Both the position numbers and the translations under genes were made by a program. The notes beneath the pieces were generated by a model. That model made no database searches and was not told the DNA's origin. It saw nothing but the letters and a program-made list of their open reading frames with translations. DNA of 64,000 nt from Microbacterium sp. Leaf151. GTDB taxonomy: Bacteria; Actinomycetota; Actinomycetes; Actinomycetales; Microbacteriaceae. Location of the stretch: positions 598,524 to 662,523 of the forward strand of contig NZ_LMOR01000002.1 of assembly GCF_001424225.1 (NCBI RefSeq), given 5' to 3'. Shown one piece after another: positions 8,963 through 17,036 of this stretch. Each line of letters begins with the position of its first letter. Within the stretch, counting starts at the first letter, position 1.

Positions 8963-9152
8963 CGGGCATCCAGCAGCGGTGACGTGGGTTCGTCCCGCGG
9001 GGCACCGCGCCCTCTCGTCCCTCTTCTCGGAACGGAGCGGATAACAGGACCGGATTGCGCGGCTGCTCGCGCTGAGGTCGTCGGAATCGTGTCAGGGGGC
9101 CGACGGCTTGTTACCGGACCGCCGCGGGAGGTGTCCCTGCCAGACTGGGGAG

Positions 9153-10205
9153 ATGCAGGGGGAGTACGGGTGGCAGCGGGTACACGCCGGCGACGCGAGG
9201 ATCTCCGTCGCCGAAGATGAGCCGGTCGCATGCGTCCACCGCCCGGGTGAGCGCGACCGGATGGCGACGTGGCCCGATCTCGATCTCGGGGCGCGCGCGA
9301 CCCAGATGACCCTGCTGTCCACGTCGTCGGGTGCGTGGGTCGTGTACCGCCCGCGGGAGGCCCCGGACGAGTCGATCGCACCCGGTCGCAGCGCGGCCGT
9401 GCACATCGGGCGCGACGCGCGGGTGAGTATCGTCGCCCCGCTGGGCGACCTTCAGCTCATCGGAGCGACCGTCCATGGACTGTGGCTGCGCGACCCGGCC
9501 GCCAGCAGCGACCCGGACGACGTCACCGCCTGGCTCTCGGACGACGTGCGAGTTTGGTCCAACGAGGGTGCTGAGCATCGGATGCCCGTGGACCGGCGCA
9601 TCGCATGGGCGCTCGACGCGGGAGCCTCCGACACTCGCGTGGCTGTCTTTACGGAGCCACCGCGCCGGTCGCCACGGGGCCGGGTACACACGACCGCCCA
9701 CATCCCTCTGCAGCCGGGAGAACTTCCCGCGGAGATCCGCACCCGTACCCTCGTGCTCGATCCCGTCGACGACGCCGCGATGATCAAGACGATGAGCGCC
9801 CTCTTACCGCAACGCGTCGCGCGCGAGCCAGGTGATCCTCGCGCGTCGTGGCGGCCGGCACCGGTGTCCGCCGCCGACCGCACGGCGGCGGTCGCAGCCG
9901 TCACCGGGGAATTCGCGGACCTGGCCGCCTACTGGACCGATCCTTCCGGAGCGACGTCACCACTCACAGGGGGCCTGCGCCAACCCCGGGTCGAGGTGGG
10001 AGGGGAGTGGCCCGACACCCGCGTGGAGGTGAGTTTTCGGCATCCTCTCTTTCCGGGCGGGCGGATGCGGCGGACGCTCCACGTCTTCGACGCTGCCGGA
10101 CGGTTCGTGCCTGCGCTTTATGCGTCGGTGCACCTCATGGAGGACCTCGCGACGCACAGGTTTCCGCCGGTCGAGACGGCAGTCGACGGCATCCTCGATA
10201 TCTGA
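9153..10205 (+). CDS. Unknown protein, about 350 residues
   Basis: The 350-residue product starts MQGEYGWQRV and has no signal peptide or membrane helix. The N-terminal half looks beta-rich; the C-terminal half has a stretch with PLFPGGRMRRTLHVFDAAGRF and a final helix near VHLMEDLATHRF. I recognise no family. The ATG at 9153 is chosen because a CAGACT box ends six bases upstream and GGGGAG precedes it. Codon use is typical of the window. Upstream 8963-9152 shows nothing else. Confidence 0.65.
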   Translation: MQGEYGWQRVHAGDARISVAEDEPVACVHRPGERDRMATWPDLDLGARATQMTLLSTSSGAWVVYRPREAPDESIAPGRSAAVHIGRDARVSIVAPLGDLQLIGATVHGLWLRDPAASSDPDDVTAWLSDDVRVWSNEGAEHRMPVDRRIAWALDAGASDTRVAVFTEPPRRSPRGRVHTTAHIPLQPGELPAEIRTRTLVLDPVDDAAMIKTMSALLPQRVAREPGDPRASWRPAPVSAADRTAAVAAVTGEFADLAAYWTDPSGATSPLTGGLRQPRVEVGGEWPDTRVEVSFRHPLFPGGRMRRTLHVFDAAGRFVPALYASVHLMEDLATHRFPPVETAVDGILDI

Positions 10206-10315
10206 GGCTTCCGCACGAGTCGCCGGGGCCCGCTAGCCGTATCGCCTCCCGCCAGCCCCGCGACCTTGCGGCCGAACGGGGGAGAGATCGAACCGTGTCG
10301 CCGCTGCAAACTGAC

Positions 10316-10329
10316 ATAATGTGCATTAT
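10316..10329. promoter_or_regulatory. AT-rich palindrome in an intergenic gap, possible operator
   Basis: ATAATG-TG-CATTAT has perfect 6-base arms and is strikingly AT-rich for this DNA. It lies in the 281-base gap 10206-10486, which has no confident gene. Downstream on the + strand is a short open stretch from about 10360 with coding-like third-position GC that decays after about 35 codons, perhaps a gene remnant. The palindrome may be the operator or -10 region of that lost gene. Confidence 0.4.
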
Positions 10330-10486
10330 CGGCCTTACCGTCGAGCGGGCGGCGCGTGCATGCAGGCGGCGCACGTGACCCGGCTGGGCTCTCATCAGAC
10401 CGAGCCGTTCATCGACGACCTCGACCGCGTCATCGATGACCTCTCCACGGGTCGACGGACAGGGCTGACGCAGCGGCGACGACCAC

Positions 10487-10816
10487 TCAGCGTCTGGCGA
10501 GATTGCCTTCGGCCCACTCGCCGAGCTGACCCAGGATCGGAATCAGACGGCATCCGGCGTCCGTCAGTGCGTACGTCACCGCAACGGGCGGCCCGGAGTC
10601 GACGCGGCGGTCGATCAAGCCGGTCTCGGTGAGTTCGGTCAGCCGATCCGACAGAACGGCGTCGCTGATCCCGGCCACCGCGCGCCGCAGACCCGAGAAC
10701 GACAGCTCCCCCTGGCCGAGCACGTCGAGGATCATGCCGTTCCATCTCTTACCGAGAACAGAGAACGCGTGAGAGACCGCTGCGTCGCAGTGTCGAGCGT
10801 CGTGATCTTCGGCCAT
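10487..10816 (-). CDS. HxlR-family transcriptional regulator
   Basis: The 109-residue protein shows the HxlR winged helix: AAVSHAFSVLGKRWNGMILDVL, then ELSFSGLRRAVAGISDAVLSDRLTELTETGLIDRR, and the wing VAVTYALTDAG. Cys10 is placed where HxlR regulators that sense electrophiles or hypochlorite often have their redox cysteine. The ATG follows TAGGAT by six bases. It is divergent from an azoreductase-like gene, and paired operator-like repeats lie between them. It probably represses or activates that reductase in response to quinones or reactive species. Confidence 0.87.
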   Translation of the reverse strand: MAEDHDARHCDAAVSHAFSVLGKRWNGMILDVLGQGELSFSGLRRAVAGISDAVLSDRLTELTETGLIDRRVDSGPPVAVTYALTDAGCRLIPILGQLGEWAEGNLARR

Positions 10817-10845
10817 GCCTTCATCCTAGATGTGCTAGCTTTCCC

Positions 10846-10875
10846 AAAGTCACTTTGTTTTTCATAGTCACTCTG
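10846..10875. promoter_or_regulatory. Paired operator-like repeats between HxlR and azoreductase genes
   Basis: AAAGTCACTTTG at 10846-10857 and ATAGTCACTCTG at 10864-10875 repeat with an 18-base period. The core AAAGTCACTTT is itself palindromic. The sites lie upstream of both divergent genes. They are the natural candidates for HxlR binding. Assignment rests on position and symmetry only. Confidence 0.6.
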
Positions 10876-10888
10876 ATCGGAGAAGCGC

Positions 10889-11536
10889 ATGACCCTGTTC
10901 CGTCTCGATGCCAGCATCCTGCCCGCCACCTCTGCCAGCCGCGAGCTCGGCGACCTCGTCGAGGCCGAATGGCTCGCCGCGCACCCGTCATCGAAGGTGG
11001 TCCGCCGCGACGTCGCCGCCGATCCGATCCCCGCCACCGCCTGGCGCGACTCCGTGACCTCGGGCTTCACCCCCGCCGATCAGCACACCGACGGCCAGCG
11101 CGAGGCCATCGCCCTCCGCACGCGTCTCGCCGACGAGCTCGTCGACGCCGACGCCCTGCTGCTCACGGTGCCGCTCTACAACTACGGCGTCTCGCAGCAC
11201 GTCAAGACGTGGTTCGACCTCGCCTACACCGACCCTCGAATCGATCCGCAGGGCACGGCGCTGCGTGGAAAGGCCGCCACCCTCGTGACCGTCCTCGGCG
11301 GCAACTACGAGCCCGGCAGCCCGAAGGAGGGCTGGGACCACTCGACCGGGTGGCTGCGCCGCGTCTTCGAAGACGTGTGGGGCCTCGACCTCACCGTCGT
11401 GCACCGCCCCTTCACCCTCGTCGGGGTGAACCCCGCGCTCGATGCCTTCACCGACGTCGCCGCAGGGCTGAAAACGGATGCCGAGCGGGCCGCCGTCACC
11501 GCCGGACAGACGCTGGCGGCATCGCGCGCCGCCTGA
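10889..11536 (+). CDS. FMN-dependent NADH-azoreductase (AzoR-like)
   Basis: This 215-residue flavodoxin-fold protein resembles FMN-dependent NADH:quinone/azo reductases. It begins with an LFRLDASILP strand followed by SASRELGDLVEAEW, and carries the VPLYNYGVSQHVKTWFD motif and the VLGGNYEP loop. It would reduce quinones, azo or nitro compounds with NADH and bound FMN in the cytoplasm. GGAG lies nine bases before the ATG. The divergent HxlR gene and the repeats between them suggest induction by electrophiles. Confidence 0.85.
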   Translation: MTLFRLDASILPATSASRELGDLVEAEWLAAHPSSKVVRRDVAADPIPATAWRDSVTSGFTPADQHTDGQREAIALRTRLADELVDADALLLTVPLYNYGVSQHVKTWFDLAYTDPRIDPQGTALRGKAATLVTVLGGNYEPGSPKEGWDHSTGWLRRVFEDVWGLDLTVVHRPFTLVGVNPALDAFTDVAAGLKTDAERAAVTAGQTLAASRAA

Positions 11537-11551
11537 GCAGCCCCCGCGGGC

Positions 11552-11591
11552 CCGTCACGCCCCGCCGCCCACCCGGCGCCTCGCGTGACGG
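11552..11591 (+). terminator. Possible terminator after the azoreductase gene
   Basis: CCGTCACGC at 11552-11560 pairs with GCGTGACGG at 11583-11591, and the loop contains a second GC-rich helix. It begins 16 bases after the azoreductase stop. No strong T-run follows, so it may act as a stem-only terminator. Confidence 0.4.
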
Positions 11592-11673
11592 TTCCGCGGA
11601 CCCCTCGGCCGAGGACCTCCGCCAGGGAAGTCTTGATGCGGTCCGTTCGCGCCGCTTTCAATGAAGGCCCGAG

Positions 11674-11690
11674 ATACCCCTAGGGGGTAT
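11674..11690 (+). promoter_or_regulatory. CsoR-type copper operator overlapping a promoter
   Basis: ATACCCCTAGGGGGTAT has the arms ATACCCC and GGGGTAT around TAG, matching the known CsoR operator pattern of a TACCCC/GGGGTA palindrome. A TATATT box overlaps its right side. About 130 bases of leader follow before the DUF305 lipoprotein start, including a GGGCGCC-CTAA-GGCGCCC hairpin at 11727-11744. No csoR gene is in the window, so the repressor must be encoded elsewhere. Confidence 0.75.
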
Positions 11691-11821
11691 ATTCTCGTCT
11701 CACCGGCCTCAGGAGAACGCACGCGCGGGCGCCCTAAGGCGCCCCTCCACCCGGACCGCACGGCACCTCTCCGGGGCGCCGGCCCGGACGCCGATGCCCG
11801 CGAACGACGAGGAGCACACCC

Positions 11822-12415
11822 GTGAACACCCGATACGTGGCCGTGGCCGCAGTCCCCCTGGCAGCGATCCTCGCTCTGACGGGCTGCTCCGGCGGTTCCG
11901 GATCCATGCCCGGCATGGATCACGACTCCGCCCCGATGACCACCGCCACGACGGCCGCGTCCGCGTCGGAGTCCGACATCCTGTTCGTCACGATGATGAT
12001 CCCGCACCACGAGCAAGCCATCGAGATGTCGGACACCCTGTTGTCGAAGGCCGGTGTCGACGAGCGCGTCACCGCTCTCGCCGCGCAGATCACGGCCGTG
12101 CAGCAGCCTGAGATCGACACCATGAAGGGCTGGTTGTCCGACTGGGGCGTCTCGATGAGCGACGGTATGAGGGGTATGGATCACGGAGGCATGATGTCGG
12201 AGTCGGATATGCAGGCTCTCGCCGCCGCCGACGGGAGCGACGCTGCGCGCCTGTACCTCGAGCAGATGATCGAGCACCACCAGGGCGCGATCGACATGGC
12301 GCAGGATGAGATCGACGGCGGTGCCGACGGCGACGTCGTCGCCCTCGCACGATCGATCGTCGACAGCCAAGCCGCCGAGATCAGCACGATGAAGGAGCTG
12401 ATGGCCTCGCTCTGA
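11822..12415 (+). CDS. DUF305 lipoprotein, likely copper-linked
   Basis: The 197-residue protein has a lipobox L-T-G-C (Cys22) and a Met/His-rich mature region. The DUF305 fold is a duplicated helical hairpin, marked here by MMIPHHEQAIEM and MIEHHQGAIDM, with extra Met/His stretches (SMPGMDHD; RGMDHGGMM) that could bind Cu(I). DUF305 proteins occur with copper-resistance genes, and the CsoR-like operator upstream supports that role. It probably buffers copper on the cell surface. The GTG start has GAGGAG eight bases upstream. Confidence 0.87.
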   Translation: MNTRYVAVAAVPLAAILALTGCSGGSGSMPGMDHDSAPMTTATTAASASESDILFVTMMIPHHEQAIEMSDTLLSKAGVDERVTALAAQITAVQQPEIDTMKGWLSDWGVSMSDGMRGMDHGGMMSESDMQALAAADGSDAARLYLEQMIEHHQGAIDMAQDEIDGGADGDVVALARSIVDSQAAEISTMKELMASL

Positions 12416-12497
12416 GGCGGCGGGAGTCTGCTCGTCAGGGCCCGACCCCGGATCGCCCGCCCCGACCGGTCCGGAGCCGAGACTCTCCCCCGCTACG

Positions 12498-12540
12498 CTC
12501 GAGGGGATGACTCCCCCACGCGCCCGTACCCCTCGAGGGG
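12498..12540 (+). promoter_or_regulatory. Palindromic leader before the AEC transporter gene
   Basis: A TACGCT box at about 12494-12499 is followed by CTCGAGGGG at 12498-12506 and then by the perfect palindrome CCCCTCGAGGGG at 12529-12540. The GAGGGG of the palindrome is also the likely ribosome-binding site, seven bases before the ATG at 12548. Base pairing of CTCGAGGGG with CCCCTCGAG would compete with the site, so it may be an operator, a translational switch, or both. Confidence 0.5.
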
Positions 12541-12547
12541 TCCGCGC

Positions 12548-13477
12548 ATGACGGGCGTCCTCACCGGCTTCGCGGTCGTCGGTCTCGCCGTCGTCGTCGG
12601 CTACGTGATCGCGCGCATCGACCTCCTCGGTCCTCACGCCCGACACGTGCTGAGCCGGCTCACGTTCTACGTCCTGTCGCCGTTCCTGCTCTTCACCGTG
12701 CTGGCGCGCGCCGACGTCGCGACGTTGTTCTCCGCCCTGCTGCCGGTGTCGATGATCGCGGCCGCGGTCATCATCAGTGTCTCGGTGCTCATCTCGACGC
12801 TGATCCTGCGCCGCCCCGCGGGAGAGACCGTGATCAGTGCGTTGTCGGCGGGACAGGTGAACAGCAACAACATCGGCATCCCGATCTCGCTCTACATGCT
12901 CGGGAACGCGGCGTACTCCGCTCCCGTCATCCTGTTCCAGTTGCTCGTTCTGATGCCGATCGCGCTGTCGATCCTGGATGCCGTGACCTCCGGCTCCCGC
13001 AACATCGGGCGCATCCTGCTGCAGACGGCGAAGAACCCGATGCTCATCGCCTCCGCCCTGGGCGTGGTCGTCGCGCTCACCGGCGTCGACCTGCCGCCGA
13101 TCGTCTTCGATCCGCTGCATCTCATCGCGGGCGCCTGCGTGCCGGTGCTGCTGATGTCGTACGGCATGTCGCTCTACGGTCAGCGGGTGCTCACCGAACC
13201 CGGCCGCCGCGTCGACGTGGTCATCGGGTCGGTGCTGAAGCTCCTGGTCATGCCGGCCCTGGCGTGGGGAGTCGCGACGCTGTTCGGTCTGCCCGACGAC
13301 CAGATCTTCATCGTCGTGGTGCTGGCGGCGCTGCCGACGGCGCAGAACGTCTTCAACTTCGCGCAGCGGTACGGAGTGGGCGAGATCCTCTCGCGCGATG
13401 TCGTGTTCATCTCGACGCTGGGGTGTCTGCCCGTGCTCTTCACGGTGGCCCTGCTGCTCCAGCACTCCCCCGCGTGA
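12548..13477 (+). CDS. AEC-family transporter (auxin efflux carrier/BART superfamily)
   Basis: The 309-residue protein has about ten transmembrane helices in two repeats and the AEC hallmarks FYVLSPFLLFTVL in the first helices and SAGQVNSNNIGIPISLYML in the crossover region. Bacterial members export or import small organic acids such as malate or malonate; the substrate here is unknown. The start ATG at 12548 is supported by the GAGGGG site. The gene stands alone in its own transcription unit. Confidence 0.87.
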   Translation: MTGVLTGFAVVGLAVVVGYVIARIDLLGPHARHVLSRLTFYVLSPFLLFTVLARADVATLFSALLPVSMIAAAVIISVSVLISTLILRRPAGETVISALSAGQVNSNNIGIPISLYMLGNAAYSAPVILFQLLVLMPIALSILDAVTSGSRNIGRILLQTAKNPMLIASALGVVVALTGVDLPPIVFDPLHLIAGACVPVLLMSYGMSLYGQRVLTEPGRRVDVVIGSVLKLLVMPALAWGVATLFGLPDDQIFIVVVLAALPTAQNVFNFAQRYGVGEILSRDVVFISTLGCLPVLFTVALLLQHSPA

Positions 13478-13561
13478 CATCGCGCGACCGGGGGTTCGCG
13501 CCGTCGAACCCTCAGGTCTAGGGTGAGAGCTGTTTTCAGCTTTCACTCAGAAAGGCTCGCC

Positions 13562-14113
13562 ATGTCTTCCGCGACCACGTCCAACCCCGCCATCGGAGCC
13601 GTGCGCACCGCACTCGGCGTGAGCGGTGTCCTCTCGCTCGTGATCGGCATCCTGATCCTCGTCTGGCCGGGCCGCACCGCCGAGGTGGCTGTCGGGATCC
13701 TCTCGGTCTACGTCATCATCGCGGGCCTCGTGAACATCGCGATCGGCCTGTTCTGGCGCTCCGGTTGGTCGCGCATCGGCTACATCGTGCTCGGTGTGCT
13801 GTTCATCGTCGCGGGCATCTTCTCGTTCGCGAACCTCTCGGCCACGACCGCCTGGTTCGGCGTCTTCATCGGCACCCTCGTCGGGATCCTGTGGATCGTC
13901 GAGGGCGTCGTCTCGCTCACCACCGTCGGACACGGTTCGAAGGCGCGGGCCTGGACGATCTTCTTCGCCATCATCAGCATCCTGGCCGGAATCGTGCTGC
14001 TCTTCTCGCCTCTGCTGGGCGCGGTGACCCTGTTCCTGCTCATCGGCATCTCGCTGGTGATCCTGGGCGTCTTCCAGATCGTCCGCGCGATCCAGTTCGG
14101 CAAGGCGGTCTGA
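13562..14113 (+). CDS. HdeD/DUF308-family membrane protein
   Basis: The 183-residue protein has six hydrophobic helices arranged as DUF308 repeats, with typical segments LVIGILILVWPGRTAEV and GIFSFANLSATTAWFG. HdeD in enterobacteria contributes to acid resistance, but the mechanism is unknown, and actinobacterial members have no settled role. GAAAGG lies a few bases before the ATG at 13562, and a TAGGGT box lies about 45 bases upstream. Confidence 0.85.
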   Translation: MSSATTSNPAIGAVRTALGVSGVLSLVIGILILVWPGRTAEVAVGILSVYVIIAGLVNIAIGLFWRSGWSRIGYIVLGVLFIVAGIFSFANLSATTAWFGVFIGTLVGILWIVEGVVSLTTVGHGSKARAWTIFFAIISILAGIVLLFSPLLGAVTLFLLIGISLVILGVFQIVRAIQFGKAV

Positions 14114-14126
14114 CCCCGAACGAGGA

Positions 14127-14154
14127 GGGCCCGGATGCCATGGCATCCGGGCCC
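14127..14154. terminator. Perfect 28-base palindrome, bidirectional terminator
   Basis: The half-site GGGCCCGGATGCCA is followed at once by its exact complement, giving a 28-base perfect palindrome between the convergent DUF308 and S9 peptidase genes. Read on + it is followed by TTCTCT. It can stop transcription in both directions. It also contains both orientations of the heptamer GGATGCC. Confidence 0.75.
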
Positions 14155-14159
14155 TTCTC

Positions 14160-16127
14160 TCATCCCTCGGCCGGGAGGTATCGACTCCACCACTCGAGGA
14201 CCGCGTCGAAACGCTGCACCCGGTGCTGCGGACGGCCGGCGCGGGTGAGCTCGTGATCCTCCCCAGGGAAGATGAGCATCTCGGCCTGCGTCCCCTGAGC
14301 CTTGAGCGCCGCGTAGTAACGCGTGGCCTGCTCGAGCGGGCAGCGGAAGTCGAGCTCCGAGTGCAGCACCAGCGTCGGCGTCGTGACCTGACCGACCACC
14401 GCCATCGGACTCTGCGCCGCGACCTGCTCGGGATCGGTGCCGACGTACTCCTGCCCGAAGAACGATCCGATGTCGCTCGAGCCCGGGAAGGCGGTCGGGT
14501 CGAGGAAGCCGCGCTCGACGATGGCGCCCGCGAAGCGGTGGTCGTGCGCGATGACCCAGGCGGTCATGTACCCGCCATACGATCCGCCCATCACGCCCGC
14601 CCGTTCGCCGTCGAGGCGCGGGTCGGCCGCGACCACGCCGTCGAAGAAGTCCATGACGTCGAAGTAGTCGAGCGTGCCCATCCGGCGGCGGATGGAGCGA
14701 CCGTGTTCGCGCCCGTACCCGGCGCTGCCGCGGGGATTGCTGTAGACGACCGCGTAGCCCGCGTCGACGAGCACCTGCGTCTCGTCGAAGACGTGCACGC
14801 CGTACGAGGCGTACGGCCCCCCGTGGATCTGGAGGATCACGGGGAACGGTCCTTCGCCCTCGGGCACGGCCACCCAGCCGTGAACCGGGTAGCCGTCGCG
14901 GCCGGGGATCTCGTGCTCGACGGGCTGGACGATAGCCCGCTCGCGCACCGCAGCGCCGAAGTCGGTGAGGGTCCGCGCCGCGCCGCCCTCGACGAGGATG
15001 AGCTCGCCGAACGACTCGGACGAGGCGACGGATGCCACGACCCGCCCGCGCGCGACGGCATGGCCGTTCACCTCGAGGTCGCCGCCGAGGACCTCGGTCA
15101 CCGCTCCCCCGCGCGTGACGCGCAGCAGGCGCAGGCGTCCCCGGGTGCGGTCCTGCACGAGGACGTCGTCGCCGTCGAAGGAGATGTGGCTGCCGACCTC
15201 ACCCAGGTCGATCGTCTCGGCGTCGGTGAGGCGCCGCGGTCCCTCGGACTCGACCGCGAACAGGGCGACGCCGGGAGCGACGAAATCGGTGCCCTCGGAG
15301 CCGACGTCGTTCGCGAGGACGAACACGGCCCCGTCGGGAGCGACAGCGACCTCGGAGATCGACAGGTCTTCGCTCAGCACCTCGCGCTGCGCTCCCCCGT
15401 CGATCGTCACGGCGACCAGTCGGTCGCGCAGGTCGCGACGGTCGTCCTCGATCACATCGGGGACGCTGAGCAGCTCGGATCCGTCGGCCGTCCAGGCGAC
15501 GCCGCTCCACCCCGTGTCGCCCTCGGTGAGCTGGGTGGGCTCGGCGGCGACGACGCGCTTCTCGGGGTCGTCGAGGGCGGGCGCCGGTGGATAGAAGGGC
15601 TCCGCGTCGGTGGGCGGCGCGTCGACGACGAACAACTGCGTCGGACGATCCAGGTACCCCAGACCGTTCGCATGCCAGCGCACGCCGGTGATGCGACGCG
15701 GCGGCTCGGCCGCGGCATCCCGCCCCTCCACGGTGCCGTAGCGGCCCGGCTCGGGCACGCGCGCGGCGAACGCGAGACGCGTACCGTCCGGCGACCAGGA
15801 GAGGTCGGTGACACCGCCGGGGAGGTCGGTCACCTGCACCGGCTCACCCCCACCGGCGGCCACGACGAACAGCTGCGCCCGGCTCTTCGCGTCCGCGCGG
15901 AGGAACGCGACCGTGGAGCCGTCGGGAGAGAGCGCCGGGGAGCGGTCGGCCACCCCGCGGGTGATCCGCCGTGGCGATCCGTCGGGCAGGTCGACCCGCC
16001 ACAACTGCCCTACCGAGCGGTCGGCGACGAGGTCGGGGCGGGAGGTCGCGAAGACGGCGAAGGAGCCGTCGGGCGAGATCGCCGGCCGACCGACCGTGAC
16101 GAGCGTCTCGATGTCGGGCGCGCGCAT
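14160..16127 (-). CDS. S9-family prolyl oligopeptidase-type serine peptidase
   Basis: The 655-residue protein has an N-terminal beta-propeller with repeated SPDG motifs (about residues 1-390) and a C-terminal alpha/beta hydrolase domain. The nucleophile is in GGSYGGYM, the acid Asp in HSELDFRCP, and the His in GEDHEL. There is no signal peptide, so it is probably a cytoplasmic dipeptidyl/acylaminoacyl peptidase clearing short peptides. GGAGG precedes the ATG at 16127. It starts two bases after the stop of the SDR gene, with which it forms an operon. Confidence 0.88.
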   Translation of the reverse strand: MRAPDIETLVTVGRPAISPDGSFAVFATSRPDLVADRSVGQLWRVDLPDGSPRRITRGVADRSPALSPDGSTVAFLRADAKSRAQLFVVAAGGGEPVQVTDLPGGVTDLSWSPDGTRLAFAARVPEPGRYGTVEGRDAAAEPPRRITGVRWHANGLGYLDRPTQLFVVDAPPTDAEPFYPPAPALDDPEKRVVAAEPTQLTEGDTGWSGVAWTADGSELLSVPDVIEDDRRDLRDRLVAVTIDGGAQREVLSEDLSISEVAVAPDGAVFVLANDVGSEGTDFVAPGVALFAVESEGPRRLTDAETIDLGEVGSHISFDGDDVLVQDRTRGRLRLLRVTRGGAVTEVLGGDLEVNGHAVARGRVVASVASSESFGELILVEGGAARTLTDFGAAVRERAIVQPVEHEIPGRDGYPVHGWVAVPEGEGPFPVILQIHGGPYASYGVHVFDETQVLVDAGYAVVYSNPRGSAGYGREHGRSIRRRMGTLDYFDVMDFFDGVVAADPRLDGERAGVMGGSYGGYMTAWVIAHDHRFAGAIVERGFLDPTAFPGSSDIGSFFGQEYVGTDPEQVAAQSPMAVVGQVTTPTLVLHSELDFRCPLEQATRYYAALKAQGTQAEMLIFPGEDHELTRAGRPQHRVQRFDAVLEWWSRYLPAEG

Positions 16128-16129
16128 GC

Positions 16130-16894
16130 TCACTCGCCTCCGAACGAATCCGTGTCTCCGACGAGTCGGGTGTTGTCGGCGGGCACGGGGTCGACCGCGG
16201 CCCGGGCGACCTCGGCGGCGAACTCCGACACGTTGTACAGCTTGCCGGCATCGCCGCGGCGTGCGGCGATCGCCCCGGGGTTGGCGCGCTCGAGCAGCGT
16301 CGCCGTGATCGTGCCCTCGATCATGTCGCCCGAGACGACGGTGAACCCGATGCCGCGCTCCTCGAGGGCGGGGATCTTCTCGCGCAACGCGTCTTCTCCG
16401 GCGCGCTTGGACAGGGCGACGGGCTCGTACTCGGGCATGGTCGGGGTGGTGCGGATGAAGTGCGCCTGGTGGCTGGTGACGAACACGACGCGCCCATCCT
16501 CCTTCACCAGCGGCAGGGCCGTCTCGAGCACGTTCACCTGCGCGTCGCGGTTGAGCAGCAGGGCGTAGTCCTCGGCCATGCCCGACTCCATGCCACCCGA
16601 GGCGTTGAGAACGAGGATGTCGAGACCGCCGAAGGTGCGCTCCACCTCGTCGAACATCGCCCGCACCGACACGGGGTCGGTGAGGTCGGCCCCCACGACG
16701 AGGGCTTCGACACCGAGCTCGCGCAGCTGCGTCGCGAGCTTCTCGGCACGGGGCGCTTTGTTGCGGAAGTTGATGACGACGTTCGCACCGGCCTCGGCGA
16801 AGTAGCGCACGGTGTCGGCACCGATACCGCGCGACGAGCCGGTGACGAGGGCGGTCTTGCCGCTCAGCGAGCCGGACGGAAGGGTCTGGGACAC
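16130..16894 (-). CDS. SDR-family protein with altered active site
   Basis: The 254-residue protein has a clear NAD(P)-binding motif, TGSSRGIG (about 18-25), and LVLNASGG where classical SDRs have NNAG. The region expected to hold YxxxK reads PEYEPVALSK: aligning the lysine puts Val at the tyrosine position, although a Tyr lies four residues earlier. Either the Tyr is shifted or the enzyme does not use the classical mechanism. It is the first gene of an operon with the S9 peptidase. The substrate is unknown. Confidence 0.82.
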   Translation of the reverse strand: MSQTLPSGSLSGKTALVTGSSRGIGADTVRYFAEAGANVVINFRNKAPRAEKLATQLRELGVEALVVGADLTDPVSVRAMFDEVERTFGGLDILVLNASGGMESGMAEDYALLLNRDAQVNVLETALPLVKEDGRVVFVTSHQAHFIRTTPTMPEYEPVALSKRAGEDALREKIPALEERGIGFTVVSGDMIEGTITATLLERANPGAIAARRGDAGKLYNVSEFAAEVARAAVDPVPADNTRLVGDTDSFGGE

Positions 16895-17036
16895 GGATTA
16901 CTCCTGACGATCGGGATCGACTCACCAGCCTACCGACCGCTCCGCTCGGGGCCGCGGCGACCGTAGTCTGCGGGGTGGTCGAGAACCGGCCTCACCCTCT
17001 CCCGCGAGTGCTACGTTCGGGCTCAGGAGGTGCGAA

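Noticed and set aside
13600..14146. Asp/Glu-rich minus-strand frame opposite the DUF308 gene
   Set aside because: It mirrors membrane-protein codons; acidic shadows opposite hydrophobic genes are common in high-GC DNA.
16128..16925. N-terminal extension of the S9 peptidase frame through the SDR gene
   Set aside because: The extension is Arg-rich and overlaps the SDR entirely; GGAGG and the coupled ATG at 16127 mark the true start.
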